Of a DNA stretch of 64,000 bases, positions 53,451 through 64,000 are shown piece after piece. The stretch lies in contig NW_027488880.1 in NCBI RefSeq assembly GCF_050948215.1, positions 1-64,000 on the forward strand. The letters are read 5' to 3'. The notes beneath the pieces are model-generated. The model made no database searches and was not told the origin of the DNA. It was given only the letters and a program-made list of their open reading frames with translations. A program made the position numbers and the translations under genes. The stretch is from Halictus rubicundus (taxonomy: Eukaryota > Arthropoda > Insecta > Hymenoptera > Halictidae). Position 1 is the first letter of the stretch. Every line of letters starts with the position of its first letter.

Positions 53451-55559
53451 CTATCCTATCCTATCCTCTATCGTATCCAATCCGCAATCCTATCCTCTAT
53501 CCTATCCTATCCTCTATCGTATCCTATCCTGTATCCTATCCAATCCCCTATCCTATCCTCTATCGTATCGTATCCTCTATCCTATCCAATCCTCTATCCT
53601 ATCATCTATCCTATCCTCTATCCTATCCAATCCGCTATCCTATCCTCTATCCTATCCTATCCTCTATCCTATCCTATCCTCTATCCTATCCTGTCCTCTA
53701 TCCTGCAATAGCATCTATCCTATCCTATTCTCTATCCTATCCTATCCTCTATCCTATCCTATCGTCTATCCTATCCAAACCCCTATCCTATCCTCTATCC
53801 GACCCTATAATCTATCCTATCCTATCCTCTATCCTATCCTATCCTCTGGCCTATCCTATCCTCTATCCTATCCTATCCTCTATCCTATCCTATTTTCTAT
53901 CCTATCCTATCCTGTATCCTATCCAATCCCCTATAATATACTCTAACATATCCTATCATATATCCTATCATATCCTCTATCCTATTCTATACTCTCGTCT
54001 ATCCTATCCAATCCCCTATCGTATCCTCTATCTGATCCTATACTCTATCCTATCCTATCCTCTATCTGATCCTATCCTCTATCCTATCCTATTCTCTATC
54101 CTATCCTATCCTCTATCCTATCCTATCCTCTATCCTATCCTATCCTCTATCCTATCCAATTCTCTATCCTATCCTCTATCCCGTCCTGTCCTCTATCCTA
54201 TCCTATCGTCAATCCTATCCTATCCTCTATGCTATCCTATCCTCTATCCTATCCTATCGTCTATCCTATCCTATCCTCTATCCTATCCTATCCTCTATCC
54301 TATCCTATCCACTATCCTATCCTATCCTCTATCCTATCCTATCCTCTTTCCTATCCTATCCTCTATCCTATCCTATCCTCTATCCTATAATCCATCCTAT
54401 CCTATCCTCTATCCTATAATATCATCTATCCAATCCTCTTCCCTATCCTATCCTATCCTCTATAATATCGTATCCTGTATCCTATCCTATCCTCTTTCCT
54501 ATCCTATCCTCAATCCTATCCTATCCTCTATCCTATCCTATCCTCTATCCTATCCTATCCTCTATCCTGTCCTATCCTCTATCCTATCCTCCATCCTATC
54601 CTATCCTCTATCCTATCCAATCCCCTATCCTATCCTCTATCCTATCCTTTCCCCTATCCTATCCTTTCCTCTATCCTATCCTATCCTCTAGAAGATCGTA
54701 TCCTCTATCCTATCCAATCCTCTATCCTATCCGAACCTCTAACCTATCCTAATCTCCATCCTGTCCTATCCTCTATCCTATCCTCTTTAATATCGTATTC
54801 TCTATCCTATCCTATCCTCTATCCTATCCTGTATCCTTTATCCTATCCTATCCTCTATCGTATCCTATCCTCTATCCTAACCTATCCTCTATCCTATCCT
54901 ATCCTATTTCCTATCCTATCCTCTATCCTATCCTCTATCCTATCGTATCCTCTATCCTATCCCATACTCTACCCTATCCTATACTCTATCCTATCATATC
55001 CTCTATCCTATCCTATCCACTATCCTATAATACCCTCTATCCTATCCTATGCTCTACCCTATCCTATCCTCTATAATATCTTAACCTCTATCCTATACTA
55101 TCCTCTATCCCATCATATCATCTCTCCTATGCTATCCTCTAACATATCCTATCCTCTTTCCTACCCTATCCTGTATCCTATCCTCTATCCTATCCTATCC
55201 TCTAGCCTATCCTATCCTCTATCCTATCCTATCCTCTATCCTATCCTATCCACTATCCTATCCTATCTTTTATCCTATCCTATCCTCTCTCCAATCCTAT
55301 CCTCAATCCTATCGTATCCAATATCCTATCCTATCCTCTATCCTATCCTATCCTCTATCCTTTCCGATCCTCTATCCTATCGTATCCTCTATCATATCCT
55401 ATCCACTTTCCTATAATATCATTTATCCTATCCTATTCCCTATCCTATCATATCCTCTATCCTATCCTAACCTCTATCCTATCCTATCCTCGTTCCTATC
55501 CTATCCTCAATTCTATCCTATACTGCATCCTATCCTATCCGCTCTCCTATCCTATCCTC
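53451..55559 (+). repeat. Satellite block with TTTCGCC-family relatives
   Basis: The stretch 53.93-54.6 kb repeats 50.81-51.5 kb (AATATACTCTAACATATCC, CCCGTCCTGTCC, CTATGCTATCC). A TCTAGAAGATCG unit lies near 54688. CTATAATATCTTAACC and CTATGCTATCC units near 55070-55130 relate to those at 12.8, 41.5 and 43.2 kb. A CCTGCAATAGCATC variant near 53702 was seen only once. I see no gene or unrelated insertion. Confidence 0.72.
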
Positions 55560-58500
55560 TAACCTATCCAATCCTCTATCCTATTATCTATCCTATTCTG
55601 TATCCAATCCTATCCTATTTCGCCTCCTATCCTCTATCCTATCCAATCCCCTATCCTATCCTCTATCCTATCCTTTCCCCTATCCTTTCCTTTCCTCTAT
55701 CCTATCCTATCCTCTAGAAGATCGTATCCTCTATCCTATCCAATCCTCTATCCTATCCGAGCCTCTAACATATCCTATCCTCCATCCTGTCCTATCCTCT
55801 ATCCTATCCTCTATAATATCGTATCCTCTATACTATCCTATCCTCTATCCTATCCTCTATCCTTTATACTATCCTATCCTCTATCGTATCCTATCCTCTA
55901 TCCTAACCTATCCTCTATCCTATCCTATCCTATTTCCTATCCTGTCCTCTTTCCTATCCTCTATCCTATCGTATCCTCTATCCTATCCCATACTCTGCCC
56001 TATCCTATACTCTATCCTATCATATCCTCTATCCTATCCTATCCACTATCCTATAATATCCTCTATCCTATCCTATACTCTACCCTATCCTATCCTCTAT
56101 AATATCCTATCCTCTATCCTATCGTATCCTCTATCCTATCCCATACTCTGCCCTATCCTATCCTCTATCCTATCCTATCCACTATCCTATCCTATCCTTT
56201 ATCCTATCCTATCCTCTCTCCAATCCTATCCTCAATCCTATCGTATCCAATATCCTATCCTATCCTCTATCCTATCCTCTATAATATCGTATCCTCTATA
56301 CTATCCTATCCTCTATCCTATCCTCTATCCTCTATCCTATCCTATCCTCTAGCCTATCCTATCCTCTATCCTATCCTATCCTCTATCCTATCCTATTTTC
56401 TATCCTATCCTATCCTGTATCCTATCCAATCCCCTATAATATACTCTAACATATCCTATCATATATCCTATCATATCCTCTATCCTATTCTATACTCTCG
56501 TCTATCCTATCCAATCCCCTATCCTATCCTCTATCCTATCCTATCCTGTATCTGATCCTATCCTCTATCCTATCCTATTCTCTATCCTATCCTATCCTCT
56601 ATCCTATCCTATCCTCTATCCTATCCTATCCTCTATCCTATCCAATTCTCTATCCTATCCTCTATCCCGTCCTGTCTTCTATCCTATCCTATCGTCAATC
56701 CTATCCTATCCTCTTTGCTATCCTATCCTCTATCCTATCCTATCGTCTATCCTATCCTATCCTCTATCCTATCCTATCCTCTATCCTATCCTATCCACTA
56801 TCCTATCCTATCCTCTATCCTATCCTATCCTCTATCCTATCCTATCCTCTATCCTATGCTATCCTCTATCCTATCCTCCATCCTATCCTATCCGCTATCC
56901 TATAATATCATCTATCCTATCCTCTTCCCTATCCTATCCTATCCTCTATAATATCGTATCCTGTATCCTATCCTATCCTCTTTCCTATCCTATCCTCAAT
57001 CCTATCCTATCCTCTATCCTATCCTATCCTCTATCCTATCCTATCCTATCCTCTATCCTGTCCTATCCTCTATCCTATCCTCCATCCTATCCTATCCTCT
57101 ATCCTATAATATCATCTATCCTATCCTCTTCCCTATCCTATCCTATCCTCAATCCTATCCTATCCTCTATCCTATCGTATCTTCTATCCTATCCAATCCT
57201 CTATCCTTTCCGATCCTCTATCCTATCGTATCCTCTATAATATCGTATCCTCTATCATATCCTATCCTCTTTCCTATAATATCATTTATCCTATCCTATT
57301 CCCTATCCTATCATATCCTCTATCCTATCCTAACCTCTATCCTATCCTATCCTCGTTCCTATCCTATCCTCGTTCCTATCCTATCCTCAATTTTATTCTA
57401 TACTGCATCCTATCCTATCCGCTATCCTATCCTATCCTCTATCCTATCCAATCCTCTATCCTATTATCTATCCTATCCTATCCTCTATCGAATCCTATCC
57501 TCTATCCTATCCAATCCGCTATCCTATCCTTATCCGATCCTATCCTCTATCCTATCCTATCCTCTATAATATCGTTTCCTCTGTCCTATCCTGTCCTATA
57601 TCCTACAATATCATCTATCCTATCCTATTCTCCATTCTGTCCTATCCTATCCTCTATCGTATCCTATCCTCTATCCTATCCAATCCGATATCCTATTCTC
57701 TATCCTATCCTATCCTCTATCGTATCCTATCCTCTATCCTATCCTATCCTCTATCCTTTTCTATCCTCTATCCTATCCTATCATCTATCCTTTTCTATCC
57801 TCTATCCTATCCTATCCTTTATCGTCTCCTGTCCTCTATCCTATCCAATCCCCGATCCTATCCTCTATCCTAACCTTTCCGCTATGCTATCCTATCCTCT
57901 ATAATATCGTATCCTCTGTCCTATCCTTCCTCTATCCTACAATATCATCTATCCTATCCTATTCTTTATCCTATCCTATCGTATCCTCTATCGTATCCTA
58001 TCCTCTATCCTATCCAATCGTATATCCTATACTCTATCCTATCCTATCCTCTATCCTATCCTATCCTCTATCCTATCCTATACTCTATCCTATCCTTTCC
58101 GCTATCCTATCCTATCCTCTTTCCTATAATATCATCTATCCTATCCTATCCTCTATCGTATCCAATCCCCAATCCCATCCTCTATCCTATCCTATCCTCT
58201 ATCGTCTCCTATCCTGTATCCTATCCAATCCTCTATCCTATCCTCTATCCTATCCGCTATGCTATCCTATCCTCTACCCTCTCCTATCCTCTATCCTATC
58301 CTATCCTCTATCCTACCGTTTCCGCTATGCTATCCTATCCTGTATAATATCGTATCCTCTGTCCTATCCTTCCTCTATCCTACAATATCATCTATCCTAT
58401 CCTATTCTCTATTACTATCCTATCGTATCCTCTATCGTATCGTATCCTCAATCCTATCCTATCCTCTATCCTATCCAATCCCCTATCCTATCCTCTATCC

Positions 58501-59380
58501 TATCCTATCCTCTATCCTATCCTATCCTCTATCCTATCCTATCCTCTATCCTATCCTATGCTCTATCCTATCCTATCCTCTATCCTATCCTATCCTCTAT
58601 CCTATCCTATCCTCTATCCTATTCTATCCTCTATCCTATCCCATCCTATCGTCTATCCTATCCTATCCTCTAACTTATCCTATCCTCCATCCTATCTTAT
58701 CCTCTATCCTATTCAATACTCTATCCTATCCTTCCCGCCATCCTATCCTATCCTGTCCTCTATCGAATCCTATCCTATATCCTATCCATTCCGCTATCCT
58801 ATCCCAGCCTGTATAATATCGTATCCTCTGTCCTATCCTTTCTCTATCCTATAATATCATGTATCCTATCCTATCCTATCCTGTATCCTATCCAATCCTA
58901 TATCCTATACTCTATCCTATCCTATTCTCTATCCTATCCTATCCTCTATCGTATCCTATCCTCTATCCTATCCTATCCTCTATCCTATTCTATCCTCTAT
59001 CCTAGCCTATTCTCTATCCTATCCTATCCTCTATCGTATCCTATCCTCTATCCTATCCTATCCTCTATCCTATTCTATCCTCTATCCTATCCTATCCTCT
59101 ATCTAATCCTATCCTCTATCCTATCGAATCCCCTATCCTATACTCTATCATATCCTATTCTATCCTCTATCCTATCCTATCCTCTATCGTCTCCTGTCCT
59201 CTATCCTATCCAATACCCGATCCTATCCTCTATCCTTCCCTTTCCGCTAGGCTATCCTATCCTCTATAACATCGTATCCTCTGTCCTATCCTTCCTCTAT
59301 CCTACAATATCATCTATCCTATCCTATTCTCTATCCTATCCTATCCTATTCTCTATCGTATCCTATCCTCTATCCTATCC
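55560..59380 (+). repeat. ~4.1-kb higher-order repeat, copy 1
   Basis: It starts at CTAACCTATCCAATCC and runs through TTTCGCC, TCTAGAAG (55714), AATATACTC (56436) and CTTTGCTATCC (56715). It then continues into a 2.0-kb-type segment (CTATGCTATCC at 58259, CCCAGCCTG near 58803). The second copy follows the same order. The offset is 4,095 bp at the start, 4,112 bp from about 56.5 kb and 4,129 bp near the end, so the steps are single 17-bp units. A CTATTCTATCC unit and a CCTATGCTC unit near 58558 are private to this copy. Confidence 0.86.
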
Positions 59381-59650
59381 AATCCGATATCCTATTCTCT
59401 ATCCTATCCTATCCTCTATCCTATCCAATCCTCTATCCTATCCGATCCTCTATCCTATCCTATCCTCTATAATATCGTATACTCTATCATATCCTATCAT
59501 CTATCCTATCCAATCCTCTATCCTATCCCATCCTATCCTCTATCCTATCCTATCCTCTATCCTATCCTATCCTCTATCCTATCCCATCCTCTATCGTATC
59601 CTATCCTGTATCCGATCGATTCCCCTATCCTATCAACTATCGTATCCTAT

Positions 59651-62600
59651 CCTCTAACCTATCCAATCCTCTATCCTATTATCTATCCTATTCTGTATCC
59701 AATCCTATCCTATTTCGCCTCCTATCCTCTATCCTATCCAATCCCCTATCCTATCCTCTATCCTATCCTTTCCCCTATCCTTTCCTTTCCTCTATCCTAT
59801 CCTATCCTCTAGAAGATCGTATCCTCTATCCTATCCAATCCTCTATCCTATCCGAGCCTCTAACATATCCTATCCTCCATCCTGTCCTATCCTCTATCCT
59901 ATCCTCTATAATATCGTATCCTCTATACTATCCTATCCTCTATCCTATCCTCTATCCTTTATACTATCCTATCCTCTATCGTATCCTATCCTCTATCCTA
60001 ACCTATCCTCTATCCTATCCTATCCTATTTCCTATCCTGTCCTCTTTCCTATCCTCTATCCTATCGTATCCTCTATCCTATCCCATACTCTGCCCTATCC
60101 TATACTCTATCCTATCATATCCTCTATCCTATCCTATCCACTATCCTATAATATCCTCTATCCTATCCTATACTCTACCCTATCCTATCCTCTATAATAT
60201 CCTATCCTCTATCCTATCGTATCCTCTATCCTATCCCATACTCTGCCCTATCCTATCCTCTATCCTATCCTATCCACTATCCTATCCTATCCTTTATCCT
60301 ATCCTATCCTCTCTCCAATCCTATCCTCAATCCTATCGTATCCAATATCCTATCCTATCCTCTATCCTATCCTCTATAATATCGTATCCTCTATACTATC
60401 CTATCCTCTATCCTATCCTCTATCCTCTATCCTATCCTATCCTCTAGCCTATCCTATCCTCTATCCTATCCTATCCTCTATCCTATCCTATTTTCTATCC
60501 TATCCTATCCTGTATCCTATCCAATCCCCTATAATATACTCTAACATATCCTATCATATATCCTATCATATCCTCTATCCTATTCTATACTCTCGTCTAT
60601 CCTATCCAATCCCCTATCCTATCCTCTATCTGATCCTATCCTCTATCCTATCCTATCCTGTATCTGATCCTATCCTCTATCCTATCCTATTCTCTATCCT
60701 ATCCTATCCTCTATCCTATCCTATCCTCTATCCTATCCTATCCTCTATCCTATCCAATTCTCTATCCTATCCTCTATCCCGTCCTGTCTTCTATCCTATC
60801 CTATCGTCAATCCTATCCTATCCTCTTTGCTATCCTATCCTCTATCCTATCCTATCGTCTATCCTATCCTATCCTCTATCCTATCCTATCCTCTATCCTA
60901 TCCTATCCACTATCCTATCCTATCCTCTATCCTATCCTATCCTCTATCCTATCCTATCCTCTATCCTATGCTATCCTCTATCCTATCCTCCATCCTATCC
61001 TATCCTCTATCCTATAATATCATCTATCCTATCCTCTTCCCTATCCTATCCTATCCTCTATAATATCGTATCCTGTATCCTATCCTATCCTCTTTCCTAT
61101 CCTATCCTCAATCCTATCCTATCCTCTATCCTATCCTATCCTCTATCCTATCCTATCCTATCCTCTATCCTGTCCTATCCTCTATCCTATCCTCCATCCT
61201 ATCCTATCCTCTATCCTATAATATCATCTATCCTATCCTCTTCCCTATCCTATCCTATCCTCAATCCTATCCTATCCTCTATCCTATCGTATCTTCTATC
61301 CTATCCAATCCTCTATCCTTTCCGATCCTCTATCCTATCGTATCCTCTATAATATCGTATCCTCTATCATATCCTATCCTCTTTCCTATAATATCATTTA
61401 TCCTATCCTATTCCCTATCCTATCATATCCTCTATCCTATCCTAACCTCTATCCTATCCTATCCTCGTTCCTATCCTATCCTCGTTCCTATCCTATCCTC
61501 AATTTTATTCTATACTGCATCCTATCCTATCCGCTATCCTATCCTATCCTCTATCCTATCCAATCCTCTATCCTATTATCTATCCTATCCTATCCTCTAT
61601 CGAATCCTATCCTCTATCCTATCCAATCCGCTATCCTATCCTTATCCGATCCTATCCTCTATCCTATCCTATCCTCTATAATATCGTTTCCTCTGTCCTA
61701 TCCTGTCCTATATCCTACAATATCATCTATCCTATCCTATTCTCCATTCTGTCCTATCCTATCCTCTATCGTATCCTATCCTCTATCCTATCCAATCCGA
61801 TATCCTATTCTCTATCCTATCCTATCCTCTATCGTATCCTATCCTCTATCCTATCCTATCCTCTATCCTTTTCTATCCTCTATCCTATCCTATCATCTAT
61901 CCTTTTCTATCCTCTATCCTATCCTATCCTTTATCGTCTCCTGTCCTCTATCCTATCCAATCCCCGATCCTATCCTCTATCCTAACCTTTCCGCTATGCT
62001 ATCCTATCCTCTATAATATCGTATCCTCTGTCCTATCCTTCCTCTATCCTACAATATCATCTATCCTATCCTATTCTTTATCCTATCCTATCGTATCCTC
62101 TATCGTATCCTATCCTCTATCCTATCCAATCGTATATCCTATACTCTATCCTATCCTATCCTCTATCCTATCCTATCCTCTATCCTATCCTATACTCTAT
62201 CCTATCCTTTCCGCTATCCTATCCTATCCTCTTTCCTATAATATCATCTATCCTATCCTATCCTCTATCGTATCCAATCCCCAATCCCATCCTCTATCCT
62301 ATCCTATCCTCTATCGTCTCCTATCCTGTATCCTATCCAATCCTCTATCCTATCCTCTATCCTATCCGCTATGCTATCCTATCCTCTACCCTCTCCTATC
62401 CTCTATCCTATCCTATCCTCTATCCTACCGTTTCCGCTATGCTATCCTATCCTGTATAATATCGTATCCTCTGTCCTATCCTTCCTCTATCCTACAATAT
62501 CATCTATCCTATCCTATTCTCTATTACTATCCTATCGTATCCTCTATCGTATCGTATCCTCAATCCTATCCTATCCTCTATCCTATCCAATCCCCTATCC

Positions 62601-63490
62601 TATCCTCTATCCTATCCTATCCTCTATCCTATCCTATCCTCTATCCTATCCTATCCTCTATCCTATCCTATCCTCTATCCTATCCTATCCTCTATCCTAT
62701 CCTATCCTCTATCCTATCCTATCCTCTATCCTATCCTATCATCTATCCTATCCTATCCTCTATCCTATCCCATCCTATCGTCTATCCTATCCTATCCTCT
62801 AACTTATCCTATCCTCCATCCTATCTTATCCTCTATCCTATTCAATACTCTATCCTATCCTTCCCGCCATCCTATCCTATCCTGTCCTCTATCGAATCCT
62901 ATCCTATATCCTATCCATTCCGCTATCCTATCCCAGCCTGTATAATATCGTATCCTCTGTCCTATCCTTTCTCTATCCTATAATATCATGTATCCTATCC
63001 TATCCTATCCTGTATCCTATCCAATCCTATATCCTATACTCTATCCTATCCTATTCTCTATCCTATCCTATCCTCTATCGTATCCTATCCTCTATCCTAT
63101 CCTATCCTCTATCCTATTCTATCCTCTATCCTAGCCTATTCTCTATCCTATCCTATCCTCTATCGTATCCTATCCTCTATGCTATCCTATCCTCTATCCT
63201 ATTCTATCCTCTATCCTATCCTATCCTCTATCTAATCCTATCCTCTATCCTATCGAATCCCCTATCCTATACTCTATCATATCCTATTCTATCCTCTATC
63301 CTATCCTATCCTCTATCGTCTCCTGTCCTCTATCCTATCCAATACCCGATCCTATCCTCTATCCTTCCCTTTCCGCTAGGCTATCCTATCCTCTATAACA
63401 TCGTATCCTCTGTCCTATCCTTCCTCTATCCTACAATATCATCTATCCTATCCTATTCTCTATCCTATCCTATCCTATTCTCTATCGTAT
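59651..63490 (+). repeat. ~4.1-kb higher-order repeat, copy 2
   Basis: Partner of 55560-59380. It has one extra 17-mer near 60630 (a second CTGATCC unit) and other small unit-number differences near 62.7 kb. TCTAGAAG lies at 59809 and CTATGCTATCC at 62371. It stops matching near 63490: copy 1 goes on to CCAATCCGATATCC, whereas copy 2 turns to CCAATCCCC and then to the CTATCGCCTCC family. Confidence 0.86.
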
Positions 63491-63590
63491 CCTATCCTCT
63501 ATCCTATCCAATCCCCTATCCTATCCTCTATCCTATCCTATCCTCTATCGTCTCCTGTCCTCTATCCTATCCAATCCTCTATCCTATCCT

Positions 63591-64000
63591 CTATTCTATG
63601 CTCTATGCTATCCTATCCTCTATCCTATCCTATCCTCTATCCTCTCCTATCCTCTATCGCCTCCTGTCCTATATCCTACCCAATCCCCTATCCTATCCTC
63701 TATCCTATCCGATCCTCTATCCTATCATATCCTCTATCCTATCCTATCCTCTATCCTATCCTATCCTCTATCCTATCCTATCCTCTATCCTATCCTATCC
63801 TCTATCCTATCCTATCCTCTATCCTATCCTATCCTCTATCCTATCCTATCCTCTATCCTATCCCATCCTATCCTCTATCCTATCCTATCCTCTATCCTAT
63901 CCTATCCTCTATCCTATCCCATCCTCTATCGTATCCTATCCTGTATCCGATCGAATCCCCTATCCTATCCTCTATCGTATCCTATCCTCTATCCTATCCG
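63591..64000 (+). repeat. CTATCGCCTCC-marked segment, cut by the window end
   Basis: It begins with CTATTCTATGCTC and continues through CTATCGCCTCCTGTCC near 63655, a homogeneous run of 17-mers (63735-63855) and CCGATCGAATCCCC near 63947. The order matches 47.84-48.24 kb and 37.83-38.2 kb. The array shows no sign of ending, so it extends beyond the window. Confidence 0.78.

Larger units (their letters stand above)
901..64000 (+). repeat. Main satellite: 17-bp unit CCTCTATCCTATCCTAT
   Basis: The whole stretch is built from two modules, CCTAT (5 bp) and CCTCTAT (7 bp). The commonest arrangement is 7+5+5 = 17 bp, and 7+5 = 12 bp is the next most common. The consensus unit holds 7 C, 7 T, 3 A and no G. 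Units differ by point changes (CCTAT to CGTAT, CCGAT, CCAAT, CATAT or CTTAT; CCTCTAT to CCTTTAT or CCTGTAT) and by AATAT-bearing variants. Orientation never reverses and no unrelated insertion is visible. Variants are shared between distant units, giving the larger duplications listed separately. Satellite DNA of this kind is normally heterochromatic; that role here is inferred. Confidence 0.97.

Noticed and set aside
13290..63490. Duplication offsets being multiples of 17
   Set aside because: 2,026, 2,960 and 3,295 are not multiples of 17. Because units of 5, 7, 12 and 17 are mixed, any large offset can be made, so the arithmetic carries no information.
901..64000. Telomeric repeat (CCTAA / TTAGG or CCCTAA / TTAGGG)
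   Set aside because: CCTAT resembles the insect-type CCTAA pentamer, but the unit is CCTAT with an obligatory CCTCTAT every 12 or 17 bp. I saw no stretch of true CCTAA or CCCTAA repeats.
901..64000. CRISPR array
   Set aside because: There is no alternation of a conserved repeat with unique spacers; all sequence between repeated variants is itself the same 17-mer.
901..64000. TATAAT / TATAA words as promoters
   Set aside because: CTATAATATCG and CCTTTATAATATCC are recurrent unit variants spread by duplication. There is no gene downstream and no partner element at a consistent distance.
901..64000. Centromere-protein B box
   Set aside because: No match to the TTCG....A..CGGGA core was seen. 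TTTCGCC and TTTCCGC variants lack the remainder.
901..64000. Triplex-forming homopurine/homopyrimidine tract
   Set aside because: An A interrupts the pyrimidine strand every 5-7 bases, so long mirror-repeat triplexes are not expected.

Overview
This window is essentially all tandem-repeat (satellite) DNA. I see no gene on either strand, no RNA gene, no recognisable transposon and no CRISPR array. It looks like a heterochromatic or subtelomeric/pericentromeric block of a large eukaryotic genome, most likely an animal. That is an inference from the satellite architecture; nothing in the sequence fixes the species.

Layout. Positions 1-198 are a GC-richer flank full of CACTG and GCACGT words. 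A 13-base C run and a short CpG-rich patch follow (199-238). Positions 239 to about 530 are a degenerate CCACA pentamer array. From about 531 to 900 the pentamers drift through CCTCA and CCTCT forms toward CCTAT. From about 900 to the end there is one unbroken array, always in the same orientation. Its dominant unit is the 17-mer CCTCTATCCTATCCTAT (7+5+5), mixed with 12-mer units (7+5) and longer ones. The + strand is C/T/A with almost no G. The - strand is GGATA-rich.

On top of the 17-mer lies a mosaic of larger duplications that can be followed through shared variant units. They include a 1.66-kb segment repeated 5.0 kb away; a 1.5-kb pair at a 3,295-bp offset; three ~2.0-kb repeats at 13.3-18.9 kb; five starts of a ~0.3-0.8-kb repeat at 18.96-21.9 kb; an apparently identical 2,682-bp pair at a 2,960-bp offset (32.35-37.99 kb); a ~1.7-kb pair at 40.6-43.6 kb; a 3,531-bp-offset pair at 49-53.5 kb; and a ~4.1-kb pair at 55.56-63.49 kb. 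Segments of one family recur tens of kilobases away (for example 11.3-13.4 kb and 39.8-42.0 kb). This is the pattern expected from repeated unequal exchange or amplification.

The many long + strand open frames, the longest 680 codons, follow from the repeat. The 17-mer contains no stop in any + frame, and because 17 is not a multiple of 3, all three frames read the same 17-residue peptide. The complement carries TAG in every frame. I do not annotate any of them as genes. I found no convincing new functional system. The points of real interest are the repeat-to-repeat transition at the left edge, the 63-kb insertion-free single-orientation array, the very recent 2,960-bp duplication, and the frame-independent coding property.
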